Positions 11,431 through 19,409 of a DNA stretch of 64,000 nt are shown here, piece by piece. The position numbers were made by a program, and so were the translations under genes. This DNA comes from Couchioplanes caeruleus (GTDB taxonomy: Bacteria; Actinomycetota; Actinomycetes; Mycobacteriales; Micromonosporaceae), in NCBI RefSeq assembly GCF_003751945.1, contig NZ_RJKL01000001.1, forward strand, positions 3,410,001 through 3,474,000, given 5' to 3'. The notes under the pieces were generated by a model, which was given only the letters and a program-made list of their open reading frames with translations, made no database searches and was not told where the DNA came from. How positions within the stretch are numbered: position 1 is the stretch's first letter; each line of letters begins with the position of its first letter.

Positions 11431-12672
11431 ATGTCTAGTCCATCAATGCGGGTCCTCGTCATCGGAGGCGGCATAGCAGGCCTGGCTCTCGCCCACGGCC
11501 TCCGGCGCGCCGGCCTGGACGTGGCGGTGTACGAACGCGACCGCTCACGCGACGACCGCCTCGAGGGATACCGCATCCACATCGATCCCGACGGGGCCCG
11601 GGCGCTGCACTCGTGCCTACCCTCGGACGTCTGGGAGTCCTTCGTGGAGAGCACCGTCGACCTGGGAGAATTCAGGTTCGTGACCGAGCGTCTCCAGACG
11701 CTGATGGTCATGGAGTCCCACGTGCCGGAGCGCACCGACCCGACCGCGCGCGCCCACGCCATCGACCGGGTCACGCTCCGCTCGCTGCTGCTGACCGGGC
11801 TCGACGAGGTGCTCCACTTCGACAGGAGATTCGAGCGCTACGAGCGTAATCCCGACGGCACGGTGACGGCGTTCTTCGCCGACGGAAGCACCGCGACCGG
11901 CGATGTTCTGATCGGTGCCGACGGCGTCAATTCCCCGGTGCGGAAACAATTTCTCCCGCACGCCGAAAGGGTCGACACCGATGCCTATGGTGTCGGCCTG
12001 AAACTGCCGTTGACGGATGCCGTACGCGCCTGGCTCGAACCCCCTTTGTCAACCGGCCGGAACATGGTCATGACGCCGGACCCGTTCTTCCTGTCCGTCT
12101 CGGTGTTCGACCGGACGAGGAACACCGGCGGCGACGACTCCTACGTCGGTTCGGCGTTCGTCATCCGGCGCGGCTCGTGCCCGGCCGGGATCGAGGACTT
12201 CGACGGCGCCCGGATCAAGGACTTCGTCGCCCGGTCGATCAGCGGCTGGCATCCACAGCTGCGCCGGCTGATCGCCGAGTCCGACCCGGAGAGCGCGCTG
12301 CTGGTGCCCTACCGCACTTCGGTGCCGGTGGAGGCCTGGGAGAGCACCACTGTCACCGTCATGGGCGACGCGGTGCACAGCATGTCCCCCGTCGGCGGGC
12401 TGGGCGGCAACACAGCCCTGCGCGACGCCGAGCTGCTCTGCCGCCAGCTCGTGCAGGTCCGCGACGGCCGCCTCGGGCTGGTCGAGGCGATCCGGGCGTA
12501 CGAGGAGGGCATGCGCGGCTACGGGTTCGCCGCCGTCCAGAAGGCGCTGCGCTATCAGAAGCAGGGTCTGCAGAGCGGGAAGCTGTCCGCGTCGATGTCG
12601 CGCGTCGTCTTCCGCATGATGAACGGCATGATGCAACGGCGGAACCGGCAGAGCGCCCGGACCGCCGCGTAG
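11431..12672 (+). CDS. FAD-dependent monooxygenase (PHBH/UbiH-like)
   Basis: The 413-residue protein has the N-terminal dinucleotide-binding motif VIGGGIAGLALAHGLRRAG, a DVLIGADGVNSPVR segment in the middle and the second FAD motif TVMGDAVHSMSPVGGLGGN near residue 320. These define group A flavin hydroxylases. I chose the ATG at 11431, preceded by GGGGAG; an upstream ATG at 11359 adds a non-homologous extension. It converges on the thiopeptide operon and is separated from it by a strong hairpin. A role in hydroxylating the thiopeptide, perhaps making the acceptor for the glycosyltransferase, is inference from position only. Confidence 0.8.
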   Translation: MSSPSMRVLVIGGGIAGLALAHGLRRAGLDVAVYERDRSRDDRLEGYRIHIDPDGARALHSCLPSDVWESFVESTVDLGEFRFVTERLQTLMVMESHVPERTDPTARAHAIDRVTLRSLLLTGLDEVLHFDRRFERYERNPDGTVTAFFADGSTATGDVLIGADGVNSPVRKQFLPHAERVDTDAYGVGLKLPLTDAVRAWLEPPLSTGRNMVMTPDPFFLSVSVFDRTRNTGGDDSYVGSAFVIRRGSCPAGIEDFDGARIKDFVARSISGWHPQLRRLIAESDPESALLVPYRTSVPVEAWESTTVTVMGDAVHSMSPVGGLGGNTALRDAELLCRQLVQVRDGRLGLVEAIRAYEEGMRGYGFAAVQKALRYQKQGLQSGKLSASMSRVVFRMMNGMMQRRNRQSARTAA

Positions 12673-12684
12673 CGACCGGCAGGT

Positions 12685-12721
12685 GGCGGCCGGTCCGGAA
12701 CGCGCGTCCGGGCCGGCCGCC
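12685..12721. terminator. Bidirectional terminator-like hairpin
   Basis: Positions 12685-12699 and 12707-12721 pair as a 15-base GC-rich stem with one G-T wobble and a seven-base loop. It lies in the 68-base gap between two convergent stop codons, the expected place for a shared terminator. Confidence 0.7.
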
Positions 12722-12740
12722 GGGCCGGTGAGCGAGGCGG

Positions 12741-14243
12741 TCAATGCCAGGCGGCTTCGTAGAAGTCGCCCGGGGGCCGGCCCGAGCCGATCATCACCTG
12801 GATCAGGCTGGTCGCGCTGGTTCCGTCCAGGCCGAGCAGCCGATCCGTCCGCCGTACGTCGTAGCCGAGGCTCGCGTGGCACCGCAGCCCCAGCGCCGCG
12901 CAGGCCAGGTAGAGCCGCTGGGTGACGATGCCCGCCTCGATGTTCTGCATCCGGTACCAGCGGTCGCCGTGCACGCCGAAGCCGGCCTCGTAGTCGCCGA
13001 CCGGATACACGCAGAGGTTGGTGTGCGCGAGGTTGAAGAGCTTGATCAGCAGGCTTTCCTGAAGCTCGCCGGCGAGGTCGCCGAGGCGTACGGGCTCCAG
13101 CAGCACCTCGCCGTGCCGGAGCCGGTAGACACCCGGAGCGAGGCCGTCCACCCGGTTGACGACGCAGTACAGCATCGTGTGCCGCACGGTTCGCGTGTCC
13201 GCCAGATCGCTTCGGTAGCCGTCGAGGGCCGGAGCGAGCAGCGCGGAGAGCGTGTCCAGGCTCATGCCGGCGGGCGTGAAGTAGCCCATGGAGGAGCGCC
13301 GGCCGGGCAGGCCGTCGAGGAGGTCGACCCGATGGCCGGACAGGCGCGACCCCGGACCGCCCGCGGACCCGGTCGCCGTGATCGCGGGCGTCGCCGGGAC
13401 CGCGGCCACCGCGGACAGCCGTGACCCGCGATGCACCCGGGCCTGCAAGGGCCGCGAGTCGAGGGACCACTCCCCCTCGGTCCCCGAGAAGGTATTGGTC
13501 CGCGAGGGCAGAGCCGCATCGGCCAACCGCCGCCGCGAAGGCCGCGAGCCACCGCTCGCGCCGAACGAGACGGCCGCGTACACGCTTTCCTGCATGGGGT
13601 CGAGACGCAGCAGCCGGTCGACGTCGTCGTCCGCGAAGCGGTACCTGACCTCGCCCGCCGCCACGGCGAGCACCTGGCCCAGCAGGACGCCGACGTCCAG
13701 GGCGCAGAGCCGGTAGGTCAGATCGGCGTACTTGAAGCCGTTCTTCCAGAAGAACACACTGGCCAGCAGCGTCAGCGGAGGGGCGGCGCCGGGCAGGCCG
13801 AGCGCGGCGCCCAGCTCCGGCGTCCAGTCGCCCTCGCGCAGGGTCACCAGGCTGTGGTGAGCCTGGTCGTAGTGATGAACGCCCGGGGGCACCTCGGTGC
13901 CGTGGCCCGTGACGACGTACAGCTCGGCCGGGAAGCGGGAGCCTCCCGAGGGAACGGGGCGCAGCGAGTTGCGGGCGAGCTTCGCCCCCCCGGCGGGTTC
14001 GGCGCCCCGGGTGCCGATCAGCCGCCGGAGCGCGTCGGCGGCGGTCCAGCGGTAGCGGGTGACGCCGTAGCAGTCGCGCAGCAGCCGTCCGAGCTCGCCG
14101 GCGCCGGACTCGTCCAGCGGGATACGCGGACGGCCCCGGTACAGCTTGAACTGGCCCGGCGCATCCTCCCAGTCGATCTGTTCGGGGATCGGCAGGCTCC
14201 GGGTGAGCTCGACGTACTCCCGGGCCGCGGCGCCGGCATCCAT
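12741..14243 (-). CDS. SagB-type azoline dehydrogenase, copy 1
   Basis: The 500-residue protein has the two-lobed nitroreductase-like layout of thiopeptide dehydrogenases. Near residues 95-110 it has the FMN-binding region (PVPSGGSRFPAELYVV), and at 171-172 the Lys-Tyr pair (NGFKYADLTYR) that SagB-type enzymes use to oxidise azolines to azoles. A second lobe from about residue 325 ends with IEAGIVTQRLYLACAALGL. It should convert thiazolines of the precursor to thiazoles using FMN. Start at 14243 was chosen for its AAAGGA site. It follows the elimination-type gene by 16 bases and is the last gene of the precursor operon. A second paralogue lies at 17861-19399, which is unusual. Confidence 0.85.
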   Translation of the reverse strand: MDAGAAAREYVELTRSLPIPEQIDWEDAPGQFKLYRGRPRIPLDESGAGELGRLLRDCYGVTRYRWTAADALRRLIGTRGAEPAGGAKLARNSLRPVPSGGSRFPAELYVVTGHGTEVPPGVHHYDQAHHSLVTLREGDWTPELGAALGLPGAAPPLTLLASVFFWKNGFKYADLTYRLCALDVGVLLGQVLAVAAGEVRYRFADDDVDRLLRLDPMQESVYAAVSFGASGGSRPSRRRLADAALPSRTNTFSGTEGEWSLDSRPLQARVHRGSRLSAVAAVPATPAITATGSAGGPGSRLSGHRVDLLDGLPGRRSSMGYFTPAGMSLDTLSALLAPALDGYRSDLADTRTVRHTMLYCVVNRVDGLAPGVYRLRHGEVLLEPVRLGDLAGELQESLLIKLFNLAHTNLCVYPVGDYEAGFGVHGDRWYRMQNIEAGIVTQRLYLACAALGLRCHASLGYDVRRTDRLLGLDGTSATSLIQVMIGSGRPPGDFYEAAWH

Positions 14244-14259
14244 GATCGGTCCTTTCGCC

Positions 14260-15237
14260 TCACCGCGCACTCGCGGTCACCTCGGAGACCGCCCGCCAGA
14301 GCAGGTACATCAGGTACGCCTCCTCCGGCAGGGAGATTCCCAGCCGGTTGTTGTGCATGTGGGAGCAGAACAGCAGCACGCTGCGGAGATCGGCGTCGGC
14401 GGCACCGTCCGCGATCAGCACCTCCCGCGGCGCGAACAGGCCTCGGCGTCGCAGTGCCACGAGGTCGTCGCGAAGGCCGGTGACCGAGGCGGCCCAGCGC
14501 CCCACCGCGGCGCCGGCCCGGTCGACGGTGCCCGTCTCGACCAGGCGCATGACGCGCTCCACCGTGCCGATCAGGGTGGCGCGCTGACGCAGGTACTTCT
14601 GCTCGAACCGGTTCTGCCCGGCCTCCGGGTCGCCGAACAGCAACCGGCCGCCCCAGTCGCGACTGCCCGTGCCGAGGTGACCGGCCAGCCCGCCGGCGCC
14701 CGCCGGGACCATCGCGGCGATCAGCATCATCGCCAGCGCCTGCCCGGTACGCCGCCCGCTGCCCGCGTCCCCGGCCAGGAGCTCGGCCGCCACGTCGCTG
14801 GATGCCGTGAAGTGCCGCTCCACGGCCCGCATCGCCTCCGGCGTCCCGCCGTACCGGGCGAGCTCGGGCCGGTACGGCACGTGGTGCATCGTGTTGTCCG
14901 GTCGCAGCGGCTCCACCTCGTCCTGGCCCCGCTCGACGGCCACCAGCGACGCCGCGAGTTTCTGGTATTCCTCCGGGTCGATGACCTTGCGGGAGGGGTG
15001 CGTACGGAGGAACCCGCCGACGTGGCGCTCCAGCAACGCCGACACTTGCGGCACGTGAGCCGGCGGGGTGCACAGCCGCAGCCGCAGGTGCGGACCCGCC
15101 TGCCAGTGCCGTACGAAGAACCAGCTCTTCACAAGGCCACGAGCCTCGGCGAGCAGCGGCCGCACACCGCCGCGGATCAGCGCCTCGAGCGGCTCGTGGT
15201 AGTGAATGTGGACACTGGTCCAGCCCGGCTCAGTCAT
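14260..15237 (-). CDS. Thiopeptide-type (SpaB_C) protein 1: glutamate elimination or pyridine synthase
   Basis: The 325-residue protein matches the stand-alone thiopeptide-type bacteriocin biosynthesis domain. It has SVHIHYHEPLEALIRGGVRP at the start, RHWQAGPHLRLRL (about residues 43-55), and the C-terminal HMHNNRLGISLPEEAYLMYL. Members either remove glutamate from glutamylated Ser/Thr to give dehydroamino acids or catalyse the formal [4+2] cyclisation that forms the central pyridine. It overlaps the LanB gene by eight bases, and this coupling, plus the HMHNNRLG motif, favours the elimination role (TbtC/TclL-like). The assignment of the two paralogues remains provisional. Confidence 0.85.
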   Translation of the reverse strand: MTEPGWTSVHIHYHEPLEALIRGGVRPLLAEARGLVKSWFFVRHWQAGPHLRLRLCTPPAHVPQVSALLERHVGGFLRTHPSRKVIDPEEYQKLAASLVAVERGQDEVEPLRPDNTMHHVPYRPELARYGGTPEAMRAVERHFTASSDVAAELLAGDAGSGRRTGQALAMMLIAAMVPAGAGGLAGHLGTGSRDWGGRLLFGDPEAGQNRFEQKYLRQRATLIGTVERVMRLVETGTVDRAGAAVGRWAASVTGLRDDLVALRRRGLFAPREVLIADGAADADLRSVLLFCSHMHNNRLGISLPEEAYLMYLLWRAVSEVTASAR

Positions 15238-17845
15238 CCCGGCCGTCCCCCAGCTCGATGACGAACTCGCCGGCGTACCCGCCCTCGCCGTCGTGCAGGA
15301 CCAGCTCGTCCGGGCCGGGGAGCATCTCCTCGAAGACGAGCATCTGGTCGGTGTTCATCGTGGTCTCCTCGAACGCCCGCAGCAGGATCTCGCTGGAGAA
15401 GTCCAGGTACAGCGGCTTGCGGGTCTTGTCGAACAGGCCCTTCGTCCGGGACCGCTGCGCCGGGCCACCGTGCCGGGTCAGGACGCGGACGAAGCAGCGC
15501 TGCGGAATGCCGTGCCGCCGGCGCCACCGGTTGACGTCGATCAGGTAGTCGAGCATCGCCCCGTCCCGGGAGCGGCGGGGCACCTCGCGCGCCGCCACCG
15601 TCCAGGAGGCCCGGTTGACCGTCAGATCGCCGAGGACGAGCCGGGGATACCGGCGGACGCCGTCCGCCGCACCGCCGTCCGCGGCGAAGGCGAGCTGCTT
15701 GACGAACTCGAACCGGGGCACCGCCTGGCCGAACATCTGCAGGAGGAAGCGGTACGCGCCCGGCAGGAGGAACTCGACCATGACCCCGAGGTGCACCGGC
15801 AGGATCTCGATGCCGTGGCGCACGGAGAACAGCCGCAGCGTCCGCCGCTCGGCGTCGTGCACCACCCGCAGATCGGCCAGCGGGATCCGGCGGTCCTCCG
15901 GCCGTTCGGACGGCACCGACGGATAACTGATCTCGAAGGGGGTCACCGGAGGCCGCCGGTTGAGGTTCGACGCGAAGGTTCCGGTGATCTCGACCGCGTG
16001 CCGGCCGCCGACCCGCCAATCCCCCTCCCCGGGTGTGAACGTTCCGGCCGCCGTGGCGCCGAGCCGGAGCAACCGGGCCCGGCTGCGCCCGAAGCCGGTC
16101 ATCAGCTCGTTCAGCACCCCGCGCGGCGACCCACCGGGATTCGCGATCGGCTGGACATAGCAGGCGAGGGAAGCGATCGGCTCGACGAAGGCAGGCAGCT
16201 CGCCGAGGAAGGCCCGCAGCGCCGCCCGCGACGGCCCCCGGCATCCGTCGGCGTCCACCGGCTGCGCGGCGACAAGGGCGACCAGGCGCTCCTGCATCCG
16301 CGCCAGCTCGGCCAGCCGGTCGTCGCCCGGCTGCGGTACGGGCAACGCCTGCTCGTAACACCGCAACAGGTCCGCGCCACTGCTCCGCGCCGTCTCCTGA
16401 CAGAACGCACCGTAGAAGTCGAGGAAGCCGACGCTCGCGCCGGAGCCGTAGCGGCCGGCGAAGAACGCCTCGGCGGCCAGCTTGCCCGGAAGGAACCGGT
16501 CGTAGAGACCCGCCAGGCGGCGTACCACGTCCAACCCGTCCAGGACGTCGTGCCACCGCTGCGGGGACTGGACCTGCTCCGCGCCGGTGAGCAGGACGTC
16601 CTCGTAGAAGACGTTCTTGGGAAACTCCATGGCCGTGCCGGCCCAGCCGAGGTGCGCGTAGATCTTGCGTAGCTCCGCACCGATCGCGCGCGAGCACTCC
16701 AGGCGCTCATCGGGATCCTCCAGCGACCCGTACGCGTCCAGCTCGGCGCGCAGCGACCTGAGGCCCCCGCGTACGGTAGCGACGCGCTCGCCGTCGAAGC
16801 GCTCGAGTTCCCTGGCGAGCCGGCCGAGCGGATCCGGGTCGCTCTCCGAAACCCCGAATCCGATATGGACGGCGCCCAGGTCGATGAGCTTGTTCAGGAA
16901 CGTGGCGATCTCTGCGGTGCGGCCCCGTCCGTCCTGGGCGGCGAGCGCGTCCACCACACCCCGGAAGGTGCGGTCGTCGCCGTGGCGCACCTGGTCCAGG
17001 AAGCGCCGTACGGTCGCGGTGCGGGGCAGTTCCACGACGGCCTCACCGCCCGGCTGTCCGAGGAAGCGGAGCGCATCGCCGTCCTCGGTGAGGCTGCTGT
17101 TGACCTCGAGCGGCAGGTGCGCCCGGATCTCCGGCCAACCGGCCAGGGTGCGCTCGATCTGCCGCTGGGTGAAGGCGTTGAGCTCGGCGATCCCGATGCG
17201 CCCGGACTCGATCGGCGCGTCCGGATCCGGCGCCTCCGGATGCCAGCGTCCCGGGAACGATCCGGTGAACGTGCTGAACGGGCTGGTCTTCGCCGCCATC
17301 CGCGCGACGTACTTGGCCAGCTTTCGCTCCACGCGCGGATCCGGCTCGTCGGGTGACCACTTCGCCAGACCCAGGTAGAGGTCGCGGCTGGCCAGGACGA
17401 GCCCCTGCTGCAGGCGTACGTGCGAGGCGAGGTCCCGCAGCGCACGCCGCCCGCTCACGCTCTCCTCGCCGAGCGCCGCGCGCGCCTCGTTGAGAAGCTT
17501 GTCGCGCTCGCACATCCGGCGCTGCCAGGCGTCCACAGCGCCGGCGGTCTCCCGCGGCAGGCGGTCGATCAGATCGGCCCCGAGGACACCGGTCCGGGGC
17601 GGCTTGGCGTGGTAGACGGCGCGGCGCAGGACGATGAGTCGGCGTCGCATCGCCACGTCGCCGTTGCCTCCAATGGCGCCGTGCAGCATCTTCGAGAGGG
17701 ACTCCCGCTGGTCGTCCAGCCACCGCTCGGCGTCGAGGACCCGATCGACGAGCGCCGCCGTACGGCCGCAGCGCAGCCGCGCCAGCGCCGAGAGCGGCAT
17801 CCCCGCGACACGCACCACGAACGTCGGCTCGACTCGGTAACCCAT
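15230..17845 (-). CDS. LanB-type dehydratase, glutamylation domain protein
   Basis: The 871-residue protein corresponds to the N-terminal Lant_dehydr region only, as in thiopeptide split LanB enzymes (TbtB/TclK). It should use glutamyl-tRNA to glutamylate Ser and Thr of the core. The conserved motif AAKTSPFSTFTG lies at about residues 184-195, and C-terminal blocks such as RFEFVKQLAFAA and DYLIDVNRWRRRHGIP are recognisable. The elimination domain is absent from this protein and supplied by the overlapping downstream gene. The core contains only three hydroxy residues (two Ser, one Thr), so its substrate set is small. Confidence 0.9.
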   Translation of the reverse strand: MGYRVEPTFVVRVAGMPLSALARLRCGRTAALVDRVLDAERWLDDQRESLSKMLHGAIGGNGDVAMRRRLIVLRRAVYHAKPPRTGVLGADLIDRLPRETAGAVDAWQRRMCERDKLLNEARAALGEESVSGRRALRDLASHVRLQQGLVLASRDLYLGLAKWSPDEPDPRVERKLAKYVARMAAKTSPFSTFTGSFPGRWHPEAPDPDAPIESGRIGIAELNAFTQRQIERTLAGWPEIRAHLPLEVNSSLTEDGDALRFLGQPGGEAVVELPRTATVRRFLDQVRHGDDRTFRGVVDALAAQDGRGRTAEIATFLNKLIDLGAVHIGFGVSESDPDPLGRLARELERFDGERVATVRGGLRSLRAELDAYGSLEDPDERLECSRAIGAELRKIYAHLGWAGTAMEFPKNVFYEDVLLTGAEQVQSPQRWHDVLDGLDVVRRLAGLYDRFLPGKLAAEAFFAGRYGSGASVGFLDFYGAFCQETARSSGADLLRCYEQALPVPQPGDDRLAELARMQERLVALVAAQPVDADGCRGPSRAALRAFLGELPAFVEPIASLACYVQPIANPGGSPRGVLNELMTGFGRSRARLLRLGATAAGTFTPGEGDWRVGGRHAVEITGTFASNLNRRPPVTPFEISYPSVPSERPEDRRIPLADLRVVHDAERRTLRLFSVRHGIEILPVHLGVMVEFLLPGAYRFLLQMFGQAVPRFEFVKQLAFAADGGAADGVRRYPRLVLGDLTVNRASWTVAAREVPRRSRDGAMLDYLIDVNRWRRRHGIPQRCFVRVLTRHGGPAQRSRTKGLFDKTRKPLYLDFSSEILLRAFEETTMNTDQMLVFEEMLPGPDELVLHDGEGGYAGEFVIELGDGRDD

Positions 17846-17860
17846 CCGCGCAACGACTCC

Positions 17861-19399
17861 TCAGTACGTGATCGGCAGGCCGACCTGGACCCCCGGCCGG
17901 TTGTGGGCGACGGCGATCTGGAAGAACGGGGTGAGCCCGGCGTCCGCGAGCCCCAGGATCGAGGCCACGCCCTCCGCGTCGTAGCCGTTGTGCACGCGGG
18001 CCGAGAGCCCGCGCGCGGCACTGCGCACGCAGATGCGCTGCGCGACGATGCCCGCCTCGATGTTGACCATCCGGTAGGCGCGATTGCCGAAGGCCCGGCT
18101 GGCCGCGGGATAGTCCGCCGACAGATACAGCACGACGGCCGACGACAGCAGGTTGATGTTGGGCACCGGCAGGGCGCCCTGCAACTGCCGGGCGACGTTC
18201 CCCTCGCGCACCGGGTGCAGGCCGGCATGGTCGGGACAGAACCGGTAGATCCCGGCGGCCAGACCCTCGACGTCGAGGACCACCACGTCCAGGCTCACGC
18301 CCGGCACACCCGTCCCGGCCCTCAGGTCGCTGCGATACGGCACGGTCGCCGACCCCACGATCTCCCAGAAGACCGAGATCGGCAGCGTACGGGCGACAGG
18401 ATGGAACAACACGTTGCCGGAGTCGCGGGCTCGCAGGGCGGGACCCAGCTCGAAGGCGGGAAGCCGTTCCCGCGGCATCGCGAGCTCGGTGGCGCCTTCC
18501 GCGCAGGCGGGCGCGGCCGATGGCACCGCCCCGAACTGGTCCTCGTCGTCCAGCAGGCAGTTGTCCGCGATCGACCGGAACAGCGGGTCGTGCGCGTGGG
18601 ACGGTCCTTCCGGGCGTACGTATGGCAGCGCCAGGTCGGGTATGTCGTCCTCGGCGGGACCGGGCCGGGTGCGCTCGCTCGCCGGATCGGTGTCCGGGTA
18701 CAGCGCGAGCGCCGCGAAGAGTTGCTCCTCGGAGCATGGGAAACCGAGCAGACGCCCCGCCCGGCGGTCCAGGAACCGGTAGCTCGCCTCGCCCCGGAGT
18801 CCCAGCCGGTCCGCCACCAGCAGAGCGTTGCCCAGCACCATGCCGGCCTCCTGGGCGCAGAGCCGGTAGGCGTACCCGCGGTATTTGAAGGCGTTCTTCC
18901 AGAACAGCGACGACAGCAAGAGCACGCCGCGCGCGCCGTCGAGGCCCGCACCGAGGATCCGTGCCAACTCCGCCCGGAAGTCACCGGGCCGGATCAGCGC
19001 GAGGGCGTGGTGCAGGGCGTCGTAGTGGTAGATGCCCGCGGGCCCGTCCGACCCGGGAAGCCAGAGGTACAGCTCGGTCGGGAAGTAGCACCGCGCCGAC
19101 GGGACGGTCCGGTGGTAGGGCCACACCGCGCCGGGGCCGACGTCCCAACGGGAGAAGCCGTACGTGTAGTACAGCAACGTCGACAGCCGCCGGTCGGTCA
19201 GATCGCCCTGCGCATCGGTCCCGATCTCCTCGGGTATGGCCTCCGGCAGCTTCCGGCGCGGCACCTGCCGGTAGACCTTGAACGGCAACGGATCCGGGCC
19301 GGCCGGCTCCTGCCGCATCGCCTCCGCGAACAGGTCCGCGGCCTCGTACACGGTGCGGCGCAGATAACGCTCGCCGATCTGGAGATCCTGGTTACCCAT
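17861..19399 (-). CDS. SagB-type azoline dehydrogenase, copy 2
   Basis: The 512-residue protein has the same two-lobed layout as copy 1. The FMN region is RTVPSARCYFPTELYLWL (about residues 97-114), the catalytic Lys-Tyr pair is at 172-173 (NAFKYRGYAYR), and the second lobe ends with NIEAGIVAQRICVRSAARGL. It lies directly between the YcaO and LanB genes, the usual site of the thiopeptide dehydrogenase, so it is the more likely ancestral TbtE equivalent. I used the ATG at 19399 because the ribosome-binding site GAGGAAG is correctly spaced from it. The divergence of the two copies suggests division of labour on the ten Cys of the core. Confidence 0.87.
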   Translation of the reverse strand: MGNQDLQIGERYLRRTVYEAADLFAEAMRQEPAGPDPLPFKVYRQVPRRKLPEAIPEEIGTDAQGDLTDRRLSTLLYYTYGFSRWDVGPGAVWPYHRTVPSARCYFPTELYLWLPGSDGPAGIYHYDALHHALALIRPGDFRAELARILGAGLDGARGVLLLSSLFWKNAFKYRGYAYRLCAQEAGMVLGNALLVADRLGLRGEASYRFLDRRAGRLLGFPCSEEQLFAALALYPDTDPASERTRPGPAEDDIPDLALPYVRPEGPSHAHDPLFRSIADNCLLDDEDQFGAVPSAAPACAEGATELAMPRERLPAFELGPALRARDSGNVLFHPVARTLPISVFWEIVGSATVPYRSDLRAGTGVPGVSLDVVVLDVEGLAAGIYRFCPDHAGLHPVREGNVARQLQGALPVPNINLLSSAVVLYLSADYPAASRAFGNRAYRMVNIEAGIVAQRICVRSAARGLSARVHNGYDAEGVASILGLADAGLTPFFQIAVAHNRPGVQVGLPITY

Positions 19400-19409
19400 C
19401 ACATCTTCC

